Shown piece after piece: positions 24,208 to 34,395 of a DNA stretch of 64,000 nt. Both the position numbers and the translations under genes were made by a program. How positions within the stretch are numbered: position 1 is the first letter of the stretch; every line of letters begins with the position of its first letter. This stretch comes from Glacieibacterium frigidum. GTDB lineage: Bacteria > Pseudomonadota > Alphaproteobacteria > Sphingomonadales > Sphingomonadaceae. The notes beneath the pieces were generated by a model, which made no database searches, was not told where the DNA came from, and worked only from the letters and a program-made list of their open reading frames with translations. The DNA lies in NCBI RefSeq assembly GCF_007097155.1, contig NZ_VJWA01000001.1, forward strand, positions 901,501 through 965,500, written 5' to 3'.

Positions 24208-24614
24208 ACCAGCCACAACGACTGAAGTTCGCGCAGCATCGTCGCGGGCACGGCCTCCAGGTCGGCGTCGCCGGCGTGCAGGTCGCGTGGCGCGTCGGCG
24301 GGGTCGAGATAGCGCCAGCCCTGATGCCCGCGGCGCGGCTGGCCCAGCACCGCCACGGGGCCCGGTACCAGAGCGATCGCGCATTTCACGCCCCACGGCG
24401 TCTCGACCATGTCGAGCCCCAAGATCGTCTGGCGCGCCACCAGCCGGTGCTTGATGATCCAGAAGAGCGACCCGCCGACCAGCTCGGCCGCGCGCTTGGG
24501 CATGAAGCGCGTCAGGCAGCGCGCGGTGCCCGCCACCGGCGCGTTCTCGGCCTGGCGCGCCGCCAGTACGTCGATGTCCGCGCAGCCCACCGCGACCTTG
24601 GTCAGGTGAACCAC
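24204..24614 (-). CDS. DUF1489 family protein
   Basis: The 136-residue protein reads [21 protein letters not shown] at its start, then RFMPKRAAELVGGSLFWIIKHRLVARQTIL and GWRYLDPADAPRDL, which match the alphaproteobacterial family DUF1489. Function is unknown. The start is a GTG at 24614 that shares one base with the stop of mgtE (TAGTG), so its translation is coupled to mgtE. The reading frame itself extends upstream into mgtE, where it is a shadow. Confidence 0.8.
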   Translation of the reverse strand: MVHLTKVAVGCADIDVLAARQAENAPVAGTARCLTRFMPKRAAELVGGSLFWIIKHRLVARQTILGLDMVETPWGVKCAIALVPGPVAVLGQPRRGHQGWRYLDPADAPRDLHAGDADLEAVPATMLRELQSLWLV

Positions 24615-26005
24615 TAACCCGTCAGCCCCGCGCGTGTCGCCAGCCACAGGAAACCCAGGAACCCCATCGTGTCGGTCGTCATGGTGACGAAGACCGACGA
24701 CGACACCGCGGGGTCGAAGTTGAAGCGGTCGAGCAGCACGGGCACAATCACCCCCGCCATGCCCGCGACGAGAATGTTGAACAGCATGGCGGCGGCGATC
24801 ACGCCGCCGAGCATCGGGTTCTGGAAGACCAGCGCGGTGCCGATGCCCATCAGCGTCGCGACCGTCAGCCCGTTGGCGGCGGCGACGCGCAGCTCGCGCC
24901 AGATCGTGCGGCGGGTGTTGGCCTCGGTCAGCTGGTTGGTCGCCAGCGCGCGCACCGCGACCGCCATGGTCTGCGTGCCGGCATTGCCGCCGACCGACGC
25001 GACGATCGGGGTCAGCGCGGCGAGCACGACGAACTTCTCGATCGTCGGCGCGAACGCCGCAATCACCGAGCTGCTGACCATCGCGGTACCCAGGTTGACG
25101 ATCAGCCAGCGGCTGCGCGTCTTGTAGGTGTCGAATACCGGCTCGTTGATGTCGCCGTCGCCGGCGCCCGACAGCTTCAGGATGTCCTCGCCCGCTTCTT
25201 CCTGAATGATGTGCACGATGTCGTCGACGGTGATCACGCCGACCAGCCGCCCCTTCAGGTCGACCACCGCGGCCGAGATCAGCGCGTATTTCTGGAAGCG
25301 CAGCGCCACTTCCTCCTGGTCCATGTCGACCGGGATCAGCGTCTGGTCGCGCTGCATCAGGTCGGCGACCGCGATGTCGGGCGGCGTTGTCAGCAACCAC
25401 GACAGGCGCATCGTGCCGACCGGCAGCATCCCCTCGTCGACGACGAAGATCTCCCAGAAGTCGGTCTGCAGGTCGGGGCGCTCGTGCAGGAAGGCGGTGA
25501 CCTGCGCCACCGTCCAGTCCTCCGGCACCGCGACGAGGTCGCGCTGCATCAAGCGGCCTGCGGACTCCTCGGGGTAAGACAGCGCCTCCTCGATCGCCGC
25601 GCGGTCCTCGGGCGTCATCGCGCGTAGCACGTCCTGCGCGTCGCCCGCGTCCATGTCCTCGAGGATCGCGACGGCGTCGTCGGTATCCAGCGCCTGGGCG
25701 ATTTCGGCGACCTGGCCGGCGTCGAGCAGGTCGAGCAGCTCGCTCTTCACCCATTCGTTCATCTCGGCGAAGACTTCGGCGTCGAGCTTGTCGCCCAGCG
25801 CCGCTGCCAGCCCGGCGCGGTCGTGCGCCGGCACCTGCTCGAAAAGGTCGGCGATGTCGGCGGGGTGCAGCGGCTCGGCCAGCGCGCGCGCCGCCTCGTT
25901 GTCGCCGTCGTCGAGCGCGGCGATGACCTGCGCGACGAACGCGCCGGTCAGCCGGTCGTCGGCATCGAGCGCCGAGGCCGCTTCTTGAAGGTCGGGATCG
26001 GCCAT
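24614..26005 (-). CDS. mgtE: MgtE-type magnesium transporter
   Basis: MgtE is a magnesium-gated channel for Mg2+ uptake. The 463-residue protein has the three expected parts: an acidic N-terminal superhelical domain (about residues 30-150), a pair of CBS domains (about 155-275) with magnesium-sensing acidic residues, and a C-terminal pore domain of five membrane segments containing [13 protein letters not shown] and [14 protein letters not shown]. Length and layout are normal. The start region has no extension. DUF1489 follows with a one-base overlap. An extragenic palindrome lies just upstream at 26034-26059. Confidence 0.95.
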   Translation of the reverse strand: MADPDLQEAASALDADDRLTGAFVAQVIAALDDGDNEAARALAEPLHPADIADLFEQVPAHDRAGLAAALGDKLDAEVFAEMNEWVKSELLDLLDAGQVAEIAQALDTDDAVAILEDMDAGDAQDVLRAMTPEDRAAIEEALSYPEESAGRLMQRDLVAVPEDWTVAQVTAFLHERPDLQTDFWEIFVVDEGMLPVGTMRLSWLLTTPPDIAVADLMQRDQTLIPVDMDQEEVALRFQKYALISAAVVDLKGRLVGVITVDDIVHIIQEEAGEDILKLSGAGDGDINEPVFDTYKTRSRWLIVNLGTAMVSSSVIAAFAPTIEKFVVLAALTPIVASVGGNAGTQTMAVAVRALATNQLTEANTRRTIWRELRVAAANGLTVATLMGIGTALVFQNPMLGGVIAAAMLFNILVAGMAGVIVPVLLDRFNFDPAVSSSVFVTMTTDTMGFLGFLWLATRAGLTG

Positions 26006-26033
26006 GGCGGGGTTATAACGCGCTCCTGCCGCA

Positions 26034-26059
26034 CGTCACCCCGCGAAAGCGGGATGACG
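26034..26059. repeat. extragenic palindromic element
   Basis: CGTCACCCCGC (26034-26044), loop GAAA, GCGGGATGACG (26049-26059): 11-bp arms with one mismatch. This is the common intergenic palindrome of Sphingomonads and relatives. It lies between divergent mgtE and the serine dehydratase gene, and only 11 bp from the GTG at 26071. Confidence 0.8.
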
Positions 26060-26088
26060 AAGCACGGACCGTGCCCTACACCCCGCGC

Positions 26089-27456
26089 ATGGTCGCCAGC
26101 GTCTTCGAACTCTTCAAGATCGGCGTCGGGCCGTCGTCGTCGCATACGATGGGGCCGATGACCGCGGCGTGCGATTTTGCGGCGACACTACCCGCGGGCG
26201 TCGCGCGCGTCCGGGCGGAGCTGTTCGGCAGCCTCGCGCTGACCGGCAAGGGCCACGCCACCGACCATGCCGTGCTGCTCGGCCTGAGCGGCGAGCGGCC
26301 CGAGAACCTGTGCCCCGACGCCAGCGCCACGACGGTCGCCGCAATCCGGGCTACCGGGCGGCTGCGTCTGGGCGGCACGGCCGACATTGCCTTCGACGAA
26401 GCCCGCGACGTGCTGTGGCACCAGCGCGAGCGACTGCCCTTCCATTCCAACGGCATGCGCTTCACCGCCTTCGCCGCCGACGGCGCCGAGCTGTGCACGA
26501 GCGTCGCCTATTCGATCGGCGGCGGCGCGGTGGTGGGGGAGGCCGAGATCGCGCGCAACGCCCCGCCCGAGGGGCTGGCGGACGCGCCGCACAATTTCCA
26601 TTCGGGCGACGAGTTGCTCCGCATGGCGGCGGCGACGGGCCTCGACATCGGCGGGCTGGCGCTCGCCAACGAACTCGCCGCGCACAGCGAGGCCGAGGTG
26701 CGGACGCGCCTCGCCGCGATCCGCGCCGCGATGTCGGACTGTATCGACCGCGGCTGCCGCAGCCTCGAAGCCGAATTGCCGGGCGGTCTCAGGGTCCGCC
26801 GCCGCGCCCCCGCGGTGCTGGCGCTGCTCCGCGACCGGCAGGAACGCGCGCTCGCCGATCCGCTGGCAGTGCTCGACTGGGTCAACCTCTGGGCGCTCGC
26901 GGTCAACGAGGAGAATGCCGCCGGGGGCAGGGTGGTCACTGCGCCAACCAACGGCGCTGCCGGCATCATCCCGTCGGTCCTGCGCTACTACGAACGCTTC
27001 GCCCCCGGCGCGACGGTCGAGGGCGCCGATCGCTTTCTGCTAGTCGCAGCGGCGATCGGCAGCCTGTTCAAGGAGAACGCCTCGATCTCGGGCGCCGAGG
27101 TCGGCTGCCAGGGCGAGGTCGGGGTCGCTTGCTCGATGGCCGCGGCGGGGCTGACCGCGGCGCTCGGCGGTACCGACATGCAGATCGAGAACGCCGCCGA
27201 GATCGGCATGGAGCACAACCTTGGCCTGACGTGCGACCCAGTCGGAGGCTTGGTCCAGGTGCCGTGCATCGAGCGCAACGCGGTCGGCGCGGTCAAGGCG
27301 ATCGAGGCCGCGCGCCTGTCGCTGCTCGGCGACGGGACGCACCGCGTCAGCCTCGATCAGGTCATTGAAACCATGCGCCGCACCGGCGCCGACATGGGCG
27401 AGAAGTACAAGGAAACGTCGCTCGGCGGGCTGGCGGTCAACGTCGTCGCCTGCTGA
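26089..27456 (+). CDS. sdaA: L-serine ammonia-lyase (iron-sulfur)
   Basis: SdaA converts L-serine to pyruvate and ammonia with a [4Fe-4S] cluster. Family landmarks are [19 protein letters not shown] at the start, [50 protein letters not shown] and [25 protein letters not shown], with conserved cysteines in the last two that bind the cluster. The protein is 455 residues from the ATG at 26089, of normal length. A GTG at 26071 is the other possible start; neither has a good ribosome site. It ends in a hairpin shared with the opposite gene. Confidence 0.94.
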   Translation: MVASVFELFKIGVGPSSSHTMGPMTAACDFAATLPAGVARVRAELFGSLALTGKGHATDHAVLLGLSGERPENLCPDASATTVAAIRATGRLRLGGTADIAFDEARDVLWHQRERLPFHSNGMRFTAFAADGAELCTSVAYSIGGGAVVGEAEIARNAPPEGLADAPHNFHSGDELLRMAAATGLDIGGLALANELAAHSEAEVRTRLAAIRAAMSDCIDRGCRSLEAELPGGLRVRRRAPAVLALLRDRQERALADPLAVLDWVNLWALAVNEENAAGGRVVTAPTNGAAGIIPSVLRYYERFAPGATVEGADRFLLVAAAIGSLFKENASISGAEVGCQGEVGVACSMAAAGLTAALGGTDMQIENAAEIGMEHNLGLTCDPVGGLVQVPCIERNAVGAVKAIEAARLSLLGDGTHRVSLDQVIETMRRTGADMGEKYKETSLGGLAVNVVAC

Positions 27457-27460
27457 CCTC

Positions 27461-27479
27461 TCTCCCGCTTGCGGGGAGA
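27461..27479. terminator. bidirectional hairpin between convergent genes
   Basis: TCTCCCGC (27461-27468) pairs with GCGGGGAGA (27471-27479) with one extra G. It lies between sdaA and the convergent small gene ending at 27496 and resembles a widespread intergenic repeat; no T-run. Confidence 0.5.
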
Positions 27480-27495
27480 AAGCGACCCGCAGTCT

Positions 27496-27717
27496 TCAGC
27501 CCGGCGGCAGCATCGTCAGCGAATTCTGGACGACCGTGTCCTCGCGCTCCTCGAGATCCGCCGTGCCGTCCGGATCGTCGTGGGTCCGCTCCTCGTCGTC
27601 GCCCAATGGCGCATCGAGCGGATCGGTCGTCTGGCCCGACGCCGCACGGTCGCCCGCCAGTTCCTCGACGCTAAGCGGGGCATCGGCATTTTCGGTGAAT
27701 TTGGGCGGGCTGGCCAT
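27496..27717 (-). CDS. acidic small protein of unknown function
   Basis: A 73-residue, strongly acidic protein with many Asp and Glu residues (for example DEERTHDDPDG and DLEEREDTVV), no hydrophobic segment and no recognised motif. The ATG at 27717 is preceded by a good GGAGAG ribosome site. Being so acidic it may be intrinsically disordered. An upstream ATG at 27777 would add a basic extension and is unlikely. Confidence 0.55.
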   Translation of the reverse strand: MASPPKFTENADAPLSVEELAGDRAASGQTTDPLDAPLGDDEERTHDDPDGTADLEEREDTVVQNSLTMLPPG

Positions 27718-27914
27718 GGTCGCTCTCCAACGGGTTCGCCCAGACAACGAACATCGCGGTGCGGCGCTCCGTCGCAACTCCGTGAAATCTGTGTGTCACT
27801 GCGTCCGCGTGCGCGGTCGTTCCGTAATCAAATATTAAGGGGGCATTGTTGGTCGGGGACGGGCGGGGGCCTGCCGGGTTGCGTCGTTGCGTTGCGTTTA
27901 AGGGGTCTTCTGCC

Positions 27915-28550
27915 ATGAAATCGATATTTGCCGCCGTCGCGTTGCTCGCGGCCGGTCCAGCCGCCGCGGGCGTGCTCTACCAGTCGCTGCCCGACCTGAC
28001 CGTCGATCCGGTCGTCGCGGGCTATTGCAGCAGCTGCAACAGCTTTCTGCAGTTCCGCATCTACGACACCTTCACCCTGGCGCAGGACTCGACGATCGAC
28101 AGCGTGACCTTCGCGCTCGACACCAGCTTCTATGCCGGCAATGCCGTCAACATCGGCTTCTTCAACCTCGCCGGCGCCCTGCCTGGAACGAGTATCGCCA
28201 GCTACACCTTCACGCCCGCCGAGTTCACCAGCAGTGTCGCCGTGCCGACCGCCAGCGAGCGCACGCGGTCGCTGGTCACCGTCGCGATCCCCGGCCTCGC
28301 ACTGGCGGCGGGCAGCTATGACATCAGCTTCTTCAACGCGAACGGCCTGTCGATCCCCGGCTATGCCAAGGCGGGTGGCACGCTGTACCAGTCGGGCAAT
28401 TTCTTCGATCCGGCCGGCTTCAAGCCGAACCAGTCGGCAGCCTTCTCGGTGTCGGGCGCCGTACCCGAGCCGGCATCCTGGGCGCTGCTGATCACCGGCT
28501 TCGGCCTTGTCGGCCTTGGCATGCGCCGCCGGGTCGCACTCGCCGCCTGA
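27915..28550 (+). CDS. PEPxxWA-CTERM sorting-domain protein
   Basis: A 211-residue exported protein: signal peptide ([19 protein letters not shown]), a beta-rich body with a CSSC pair near residue 38 and many Ser/Thr residues, and a C-terminal PEPASWALL tag followed by a membrane segment ending [11 protein letters not shown] see no catalytic motif. The ATG at 27915 begins the signal peptide. No sigma-54 box is seen in front, unlike the gene at 12553. The gene ends 19 bp before leuC, and read-through is possible. Confidence 0.85.
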   Translation: MKSIFAAVALLAAGPAAAGVLYQSLPDLTVDPVVAGYCSSCNSFLQFRIYDTFTLAQDSTIDSVTFALDTSFYAGNAVNIGFFNLAGALPGTSIASYTFTPAEFTSSVAVPTASERTRSLVTVAIPGLALAAGSYDISFFNANGLSIPGYAKAGGTLYQSGNFFDPAGFKPNQSAAFSVSGAVPEPASWALLITGFGLVGLGMRRRVALAA

Positions 28551-28569
28551 CTTTGCTACGGGGGGCGGC

Positions 28570-29982
28570 ATGTCCGCTCCCCGCACGCTCTACGCCAAGA
28601 TCTGGGACGATCACGTCGTCCGCACCGGTGACGACGGCACTGACCTTATCTGGATCGACCGGCACCTGATCCACGAGGTCACGACGCCCCAGGCGTTCGA
28701 AGGGCTGCGGCTGGCCGGGCGGCGCGTCCATCGCCCCGACCTGACGCTCGGCGTGCCCGATCACAACGTGCCGACGACTGATCGCTATCTGCCCAATCCC
28801 GATCCCGCGAGCACGCTGCAGCTGGCGACGCTGGAGGCGAACTGCGCCGAGTTCGGCGTCGAGCTGATCGGCATCCATGCCGCCGCACAGGGCATCGTCC
28901 ATGTCATCGGGCCCGAGCAGGGCTTCACGCTGCCGGGCCTGACTTTGGTTTGCGGCGACAGCCATACTGCGACGCACGGCGCCTTCGGCGCGCTGGCGTT
29001 CGGCATCGGCACGTCCGAGGTCGAGCATGTCTTCGCGACGCAGACTTTGCACCTCGCACGCGCCAAGGCGATGCGCGTCACGGTGACGGGGACGCTCGGC
29101 TTTTCGATCAGCGCGAAGGACGTCGCGCTCGCGGTCATCGGCCAGCTCGGCACTGGCGGCGGCACGGGGCATGTCATCGAATTTGCCGGGCCGGTGATCG
29201 AGACGCTTTCGATGGAAGGGCGGATGACGCTCTGCAACATGGCGATCGAGGCGGGCGCGCGGGCTGGCCTCGTCGCCCCTGACGCCAAGACCTTCGCCTA
29301 TGTCGAAGGCCGCCCGCGCGCGCCGCAGGGTGCCGACTGGGACGCGGCGGTCGCGTATTGGCGGACACTGCCGAGCGACCCGGGCGCGGTGTTCGATACC
29401 GAGATCGTCGTCGACGGCAGCGCAATCGCGCCGCTGGTGACCTGGGGCACCAGTCCCGAGGACGTCGTGCCGATCACCGGCACGGTGCCCGATCCCGCCG
29501 GCTTCGCCGACGCAGGCAAGCAGGTCGCGGCTGCCAAGTCGCTGGCGTACATGGGCCTCGCGCCGGGCACGCGCCTCGCCGATGTCGCGGTCGAGAACAT
29601 TTTTATCGGCAGCTGCACCAACAGCCGCATCGAGGACCTGCGCGCCGCCGCCGCCGTGGCGCAGGGCCGTCGCGTCGCGCCCAACATTCGCCAGGCGCTC
29701 GTCGTGCCGGGGTCAGGGCTGGTCAAGCGCCAGGCCGAATCTGAAGGGCTCGACCGCGTGTTCATCGAGGCCGGCTTCGACTGGCGCGAACCCGGCTGCT
29801 CGATGTGCCTCGGCATGAACCCCGACAAGGTGCCGCCGGGCGAACGCTGCGCGTCGACCAGCAATCGCAATTTCGTGGGGCGGCAGGGTCCGGGCGCCCG
29901 CACCCATCTGCTCAGCCCCGCGATGGCGGCGGCAGCGGCGGTGACGGGGCGCCTGACCGACGTGCGGGAGTTGATGGCCTGA
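28570..29982 (+). CDS. leuC: 3-isopropylmalate dehydratase large subunit
   Basis: LeuC with LeuD isomerises 2-isopropylmalate to 3-isopropylmalate in leucine synthesis. The 470-residue protein has the three [4Fe-4S] ligands in the expected motifs, [11 protein letters not shown] and [12 protein letters not shown], along with [29 protein letters not shown]. Length is normal. The start follows GGGGGGCGGC. The last codons overlap leuD (TGATG), a sign of translational coupling. Confidence 0.97.
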   Translation: MSAPRTLYAKIWDDHVVRTGDDGTDLIWIDRHLIHEVTTPQAFEGLRLAGRRVHRPDLTLGVPDHNVPTTDRYLPNPDPASTLQLATLEANCAEFGVELIGIHAAAQGIVHVIGPEQGFTLPGLTLVCGDSHTATHGAFGALAFGIGTSEVEHVFATQTLHLARAKAMRVTVTGTLGFSISAKDVALAVIGQLGTGGGTGHVIEFAGPVIETLSMEGRMTLCNMAIEAGARAGLVAPDAKTFAYVEGRPRAPQGADWDAAVAYWRTLPSDPGAVFDTEIVVDGSAIAPLVTWGTSPEDVVPITGTVPDPAGFADAGKQVAAAKSLAYMGLAPGTRLADVAVENIFIGSCTNSRIEDLRAAAAVAQGRRVAPNIRQALVVPGSGLVKRQAESEGLDRVFIEAGFDWREPGCSMCLGMNPDKVPPGERCASTSNRNFVGRQGPGARTHLLSPAMAAAAAVTGRLTDVRELMA

Positions 29983-30587
29983 TGCAGCCTTTCCACACCC
30001 TCACCGGCACCGCCGTCCCGTTCGGGGCGGAGAATGTCGACACCGATGCGATCATCCCGGCGCGCTTCCTGAAGACTGTGACCCGGGCGGGGCTGGGCGC
30101 GCACGCCTTTGCGACGCTGCGCGAGGATCCGGCGAACATCTTCGATGCGCCGCAGAACAGGGGCGCGCCGATCCTGATCGCGGGCGACAACTTCGGCTGC
30201 GGGTCGAGCCGCGAGCACGCGCCCTGGGCGCTGGCCGACATGGGGTTCCGCGTGGTCATCGCGCCCTCGTTCGCCGACATCTTCGCGGGCAACGCCTTCA
30301 AGAACGGCATCCTGCTCGTCGCGCTGCCGCAGGAACAGATCGACCGGCTGATGGAGGTCGCGGCCGACCAGCCGCTGACCGTCGACCTCGAGAACCAGGT
30401 CGTGACGACGCCATATCAGGACCGCTTCGCCTTCGCGGTCGACCCGTTTCGGAAGGACTGCCTGCTCAACGGCAGCGACGAGATCGCGCTGACCGAGGCG
30501 CTGGGGCAAGACATCGCGGCGTTCGAGACGCGGCTGGCGAGCGCCCGGCCGTGGGTCGGCGGCGCTGCGGCACGGGTGGCGGCATGA
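29982..30587 (+). CDS. leuD: 3-isopropylmalate dehydratase small subunit
   Basis: The 201-residue partner of LeuC, with the landmarks [32 protein letters not shown] and [17 protein letters not shown]. It carries part of the substrate pocket. It overlaps leuC by one base at its start and the next small gene by 4 bp (ATGA) at its end, indicating one operon. Confidence 0.97.
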   Translation: MQPFHTLTGTAVPFGAENVDTDAIIPARFLKTVTRAGLGAHAFATLREDPANIFDAPQNRGAPILIAGDNFGCGSSREHAPWALADMGFRVVIAPSFADIFAGNAFKNGILLVALPQEQIDRLMEVAADQPLTVDLENQVVTTPYQDRFAFAVDPFRKDCLLNGSDEIALTEALGQDIAAFETRLASARPWVGGAAARVAA

Positions 30588-30907
30588 TCCTCGCCGTGAC
30601 GCTCGCGATGGCCGCGGCGGCGAGCGGCTTCGATGCTACCGCCGATGCCTTCACCGGCTGCCTCGCAAGCAGCGTCCGCATGGGCATGACGATGCGCATG
30701 AAGCCCGACGACTTCGCCGTCGGCTTCGCCAAGTCGTGCCTTTCTGAACAGGCGGCGTTCCGCGCCGAGAGCATCAAGCGCGGCGTCGAGCTGGGCCGCA
30801 CCGAGGCGGAAGCGACTGCCGAGACCGATGGCAACATCGCCAACGGCCGCCGCATCTACGCCGCCGATCAGGCAAAGTTCTACGCGACCGGCGAGGTGCC
30901 GCGCTGA
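30584..30907 (+). CDS. small exported protein in the leu operon
   Basis: A 107-residue protein with a short hydrophobic start ([15 protein letters not shown]) that looks like a signal peptide, two cysteines (residues about 25 and 51), a methionine-rich stretch ([12 protein letters not shown]), and a charged helical C-terminal half. The start ATG overlaps the leuD stop by 4 bp, so it is cotranscribed with leuCD. It has no known place in leucine synthesis and I do not recognise the family. Confidence 0.65.
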   Translation: MILAVTLAMAAAASGFDATADAFTGCLASSVRMGMTMRMKPDDFAVGFAKSCLSEQAAFRAESIKRGVELGRTEAEATAETDGNIANGRRIYAADQAKFYATGEVPR

Positions 30908-30927
30908 GGCACCTCGCGCGGGACCGC

Positions 30928-31713
30928 CTATTGCTTGCGCGCGACCTCGACCGATTTGCGTCCGTTCAGGAAGTTCTCGGTCTCGCCGGTGAGCGTCTTG
31001 CCATCGGCCGAAACGGTCATGCGGTATGTGGCGATCTTCTTGCCGTCCCGGTAGTCGGTTTCGACCAGCGTCATCGGCCCCTCGCGCTTGATCGCCACCG
31101 ATGTCCAGCCCGGATCGCCGGTCACCGGGGCCTCGGGCCCGTCGACCTTGGCGGTGTAGGTGACGCCCGTCGGGGTCGAGAATTTCAGCGTGTCACCGTC
31201 GAGCGCGAGGGTGAAGTTCAGTCCGCTCTCCGAAGCCTCGTTCCCCTTCAGGCCGCGCCACGACCCCGAAATCGCGTGTGCGCCCGCCACGGCAGTGCCG
31301 ACGCGTTCGAACCTGTTGGTCCCCGTGACCGGTACCCCGTTCGTCGCGGACATGTCGGTATAGGCATTGGCCATCATCTTGCCGTCGGGTGAAACCGTCG
31401 CGGTCGATTCGCCCGCCGGCTTGCCCGCCTTGGTCGACATGCGCTTGATCGTGTTCGGATCGACCACGGTCACCGACATCATGTCGTAATAGGGATTGCC
31501 CTTCACCGCGTGGAACTTGCCATCGGCGGGGATTTTCACCGGGGGCGTGCAGGTCGAGCACGAATAGGTGCCGCCCGCGAGGCTGTAGACGATAGGCTTT
31601 TCCGACATCTGCGATGCGGCGGTGTCGGCCTTCCACGTCCCGTCGAATGGGCTGGCGGCGGTGGCGGGCGCGGCCGCGACTAGGGCGGCGACGGCGAACA
31701 GGTAGGATTTCAT
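30928..31713 (-). CDS. exported protein of unknown function
   Basis: A 261-residue exported protein with signal peptide MKSYLFAVAALVAAAPATAA, then beta-strand-rich repeats of about 40 residues with lipocalin-like turns (for instance SPFDGTWKAD, ISGSWRGLKG, KTLTGETENF). A CSTC pair lies near residue 55. It resembles the small-molecule-binding or DUF-type domains often found alone in Sphingomonads, but no confident family can be named. It separates leuCD from leuB on the opposite strand; a divergent promoter region of about 118 bp lies before leuB. Confidence 0.65.
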   Translation of the reverse strand: MKSYLFAVAALVAAAPATAASPFDGTWKADTAASQMSEKPIVYSLAGGTYSCSTCTPPVKIPADGKFHAVKGNPYYDMMSVTVVDPNTIKRMSTKAGKPAGESTATVSPDGKMMANAYTDMSATNGVPVTGTNRFERVGTAVAGAHAISGSWRGLKGNEASESGLNFTLALDGDTLKFSTPTGVTYTAKVDGPEAPVTGDPGWTSVAIKREGPMTLVETDYRDGKKIATYRMTVSADGKTLTGETENFLNGRKSVEVARKQ

Positions 31714-31831
31714 GGTCGGTTCCTCGGCTGGTGGCGCGGCCCTGCCTGACCCTGCGCCGAATCGTTGCGTGTCCGCAAGTAAATCCTCACGCGGCTTGGC
31801 GGCGACGGTCGAACCCCGCTAGGGGGGTGGC

Positions 31832-32887
31832 ATGACCAAGACCCTCCTCCTCCTTTCCGGCGACGGCATCGGCCCCGAAGTCACTGCACAGAGCGAGCGA
31901 ATCGTTGCCGCGCTCGACGCAGGCATCGTCACCTCGACCGCGCGCTTCGGCGGCGCGGGCATCGACGCCGACGGGGTGCCGCTGACCGACGCGGTGCTGG
32001 CTGAGGCCAAGGCCGCCGACGCGGTGCTGATGGGGGCGGTCGGCGGGCCGCAGTGGAGCGGACAGCCCTACGACAAGCGGCCCGAGGCAGGGCTGCTGGC
32101 GCTGCGTGCGGGGATGAACGTCTACGCCAATCTGCGCCCGGCGCGCTGCTTCGCGAGCCTTGCCGACGCGTCGAGCCTGAAGCGCGAACTGGTCGAAGGC
32201 CTCGACATATTGTTCGTCCGCGAGCTGACCGGCGGCGTCTATTTTGGCAATCCGCGCGGCATCGAGGATCTGGGCGGCGGCGAGCGGCGCGGGGTCAACA
32301 CCCACAGCTATACCAGCGGCGAGATCCGCCGCGTCGCGCGCGTCGCGTTCGAGCTGGCGGCGGGCCGGTCGGGGCGCGTCTGCTCGGCGGAGAAGTCGAA
32401 CGTCATGGAGGCCGGGCTGCTCTGGCGTGAGGAGGTGCAGGCGCTGCGCGACGCCGAATACCCACACGTCGAATTGAGCCACATGCTCGCCGACAATACC
32501 GCGATGCAGCTGGTGAAATACCCCAAGCAGTTCGACATCATCCTGACCGACAATCTGTTCGGCGATATCTTGAGCGACGAGGCGGCGATGCTGACCGGTT
32601 CGCTCGGCCTGCTGCCCTCGGCGGCGATCGGCGAGGCGGGGACCCCCGGGCTGTACGAGCCGATCCACGGCTCGGCGCCCGACATCGCTGGGCAGGGTGT
32701 GGCGAACCCCTGCGCGTCGATCCTCAGCCTGGCGATGGCGCTGCGCTATTCGCTCGGGCGGCCCGACCTGGCGACGCGCGTCGAGGCGGCGGTCGAGGCG
32801 GCGCTCGACGCAGGCGCGCGGACGCGCGATCTGGGCGGCACACTCGGCACCGCGGACATGGGCGACGCGATCCTCGCGCGGTTATAG
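31832..32887 (+). CDS. leuB: 3-isopropylmalate dehydrogenase
   Basis: LeuB oxidises 3-isopropylmalate in leucine synthesis with NAD. The 351-residue protein shows [20 protein letters not shown] at the start, [67 protein letters not shown] and [23 protein letters not shown], all hallmarks of the family. Length is normal. Its stop overlaps the convergent PLP decarboxylase by 6 bp. It is separated from leuCD by an opposite-strand gene. Confidence 0.97.
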   Translation: MTKTLLLLSGDGIGPEVTAQSERIVAALDAGIVTSTARFGGAGIDADGVPLTDAVLAEAKAADAVLMGAVGGPQWSGQPYDKRPEAGLLALRAGMNVYANLRPARCFASLADASSLKRELVEGLDILFVRELTGGVYFGNPRGIEDLGGGERRGVNTHSYTSGEIRRVARVAFELAAGRSGRVCSAEKSNVMEAGLLWREEVQALRDAEYPHVELSHMLADNTAMQLVKYPKQFDIILTDNLFGDILSDEAAMLTGSLGLLPSAAIGEAGTPGLYEPIHGSAPDIAGQGVANPCASILSLAMALRYSLGRPDLATRVEAAVEAALDAGARTRDLGGTLGTADMGDAILARL

Positions 32888-34264
32888 CGCTGCGGCGACC
32901 GCTGCGACGGCGCGCGCCACGTCGGCGTCGGAAGTCCGCCAGTTGCACACGCTGATCCGCATCGCGCGGCGGCCGCGGTACAGCGTGCCGCTGAAGAACG
33001 CCTCGCCCCCGGCGTTGACGCGCGCGATCACCGCGTCGGTGCAGTCGGCTCCGTCCGCGCCGGTGAAGCGGACCAGCGCCTGGTTGAGCCCGGGGCCGCC
33101 GACCAGCGCCGCGCCGGGCAGTGCCGCGACGCCGTGCGCGAGCGCCGCGGCATGGTCGCAGCAGCGGTCGAACAGCGCCGCCAGCCCGTCGCGGCCCAGC
33201 TCGCGCAGCGCTGCATAGACGATATAGCCGCGCCCGCGCCGCGAGAATTCGGGCGTCCAGTCGATCGCGTCGCGCGCGCCGCCGTCGACGACCAGATAGC
33301 TCGCGCTGACCGTCATCGCGGCGCGGTGCGCGGCGGCGTCGCGGACAACCGCGATGCCGCAGTCGTAGGGCGTGTTGAGCCATTTGTGCGCGTCTGTCGC
33401 CCAGCTGTCGGCGAGCTCGACCCCGGCGACATGCGCACGCAGGCGCGGGCTGGCGGCCGCCCATAGCCCGAAGGCGCCGTCGACATGCACCCACGCCCCT
33501 GCGGCGCGCGCGATCGGGATCAGCGTCGCGAAATCGTCGCACGCGCCAATGTTCAGGTCGGCGGCGTTCAGCGCGACGATCGTCGGCAGGCCGCCCCGCT
33601 CGGCGAGCGCGGCGGCCAGCGTTTCGGGGCGCACCCGATCGTCGTCGCCGGTCGCCAGCGGCACCACGGCGCGCGAGCCGATGCCGAGCAGGCGCAGCGC
33701 GCGGTCGAGCGAATGGTGGCGCTGGGCGTTGGCCAGCACCGCGATCGGCGGCGCACCGTTGAGCCCGTCCGCCTCGACGTCCCAGCCGCGCGCCGCCAGC
33801 AGCGCGTGGCGCGCCGCGGCGAGCGCGGTGACGTGCGCCATCTGGCAGCCGGTGGTCAGCGCGAACGAGGCGCTGGCGGGCAAGCCGAGCACGTCTTTCA
33901 GCCACGCCCCCGCGACCTCCTCCGCCACCGACGCGGCAGGCGCGCAGCTGTACATCCCGGCATTCTCGTCCCAGGCGGCGGTCAGCCAGTCTGCGGCAAG
34001 CGCGGCGGGGAGCGCCCCGCCGATCACCCAGGCGAAGAAGCGCCCGCCGGTGCTGGCGTTGTGGCCGCCCTCGGTCGCGGCGACGAGCTCGTCGATGACG
34101 CGGTCGGGCGCTACGCCGGTCGCGGGCAGGCCGGTGTCGAGCCGGGCGCGCAGCGTCGCCAGGTCGACCGTCGCGCCGACCGGCGCGCTGTCGAGCCCGT
34201 CGATATAGACGCGCGCGGCTGCCACGGCCCGCTCCATCGCCCGCCAGCTGCTGTCGTCCGTCAT
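32882..34264 (-). CDS. PLP-dependent decarboxylase (group II, aromatic amino acid type)
   Basis: The 460-residue protein belongs to the group II PLP decarboxylases (aromatic-L-amino-acid / glutamate decarboxylase family). Key residues: the Schiff-base Lys294 in [14 protein letters not shown], Asp262 in WVHVDGAFG, and the phosphate-binding TTGCQMAHV. The substrate cannot be read from the sequence; its length fits AADC-like enzymes or their aldehyde-synthase relatives. I chose the ATG at 34264, which follows GGGGAGG. Convergent with leuB. Confidence 0.85.
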   Translation of the reverse strand: MTDDSSWRAMERAVAAARVYIDGLDSAPVGATVDLATLRARLDTGLPATGVAPDRVIDELVAATEGGHNASTGGRFFAWVIGGALPAALAADWLTAAWDENAGMYSCAPAASVAEEVAGAWLKDVLGLPASASFALTTGCQMAHVTALAAARHALLAARGWDVEADGLNGAPPIAVLANAQRHHSLDRALRLLGIGSRAVVPLATGDDDRVRPETLAAALAERGGLPTIVALNAADLNIGACDDFATLIPIARAAGAWVHVDGAFGLWAAASPRLRAHVAGVELADSWATDAHKWLNTPYDCGIAVVRDAAAHRAAMTVSASYLVVDGGARDAIDWTPEFSRRGRGYIVYAALRELGRDGLAALFDRCCDHAAALAHGVAALPGAALVGGPGLNQALVRFTGADGADCTDAVIARVNAGGEAFFSGTLYRGRRAMRISVCNWRTSDADVARAVAAVAAAL

Positions 34265-34395
34265 GCCGATCCTCCCCTGCGGCGGCGTTCTAGCGCCGGT
34301 CCGGAGGTGCCGTCGCGCGGATTCCGGACGCCGCACGGGCAGCGCGCAAGAATAAGTTGGTTGCCATTATCCCGACGCCCGCGTTCATTCACCCA

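Noticed and set aside
24204-25754. A single long minus-strand frame combining DUF1489 with a 5' extension through mgtE.
   Set aside because: The part upstream of 24614 is a shadow of mgtE; DUF1489 begins at the GTG that overlaps the mgtE stop.
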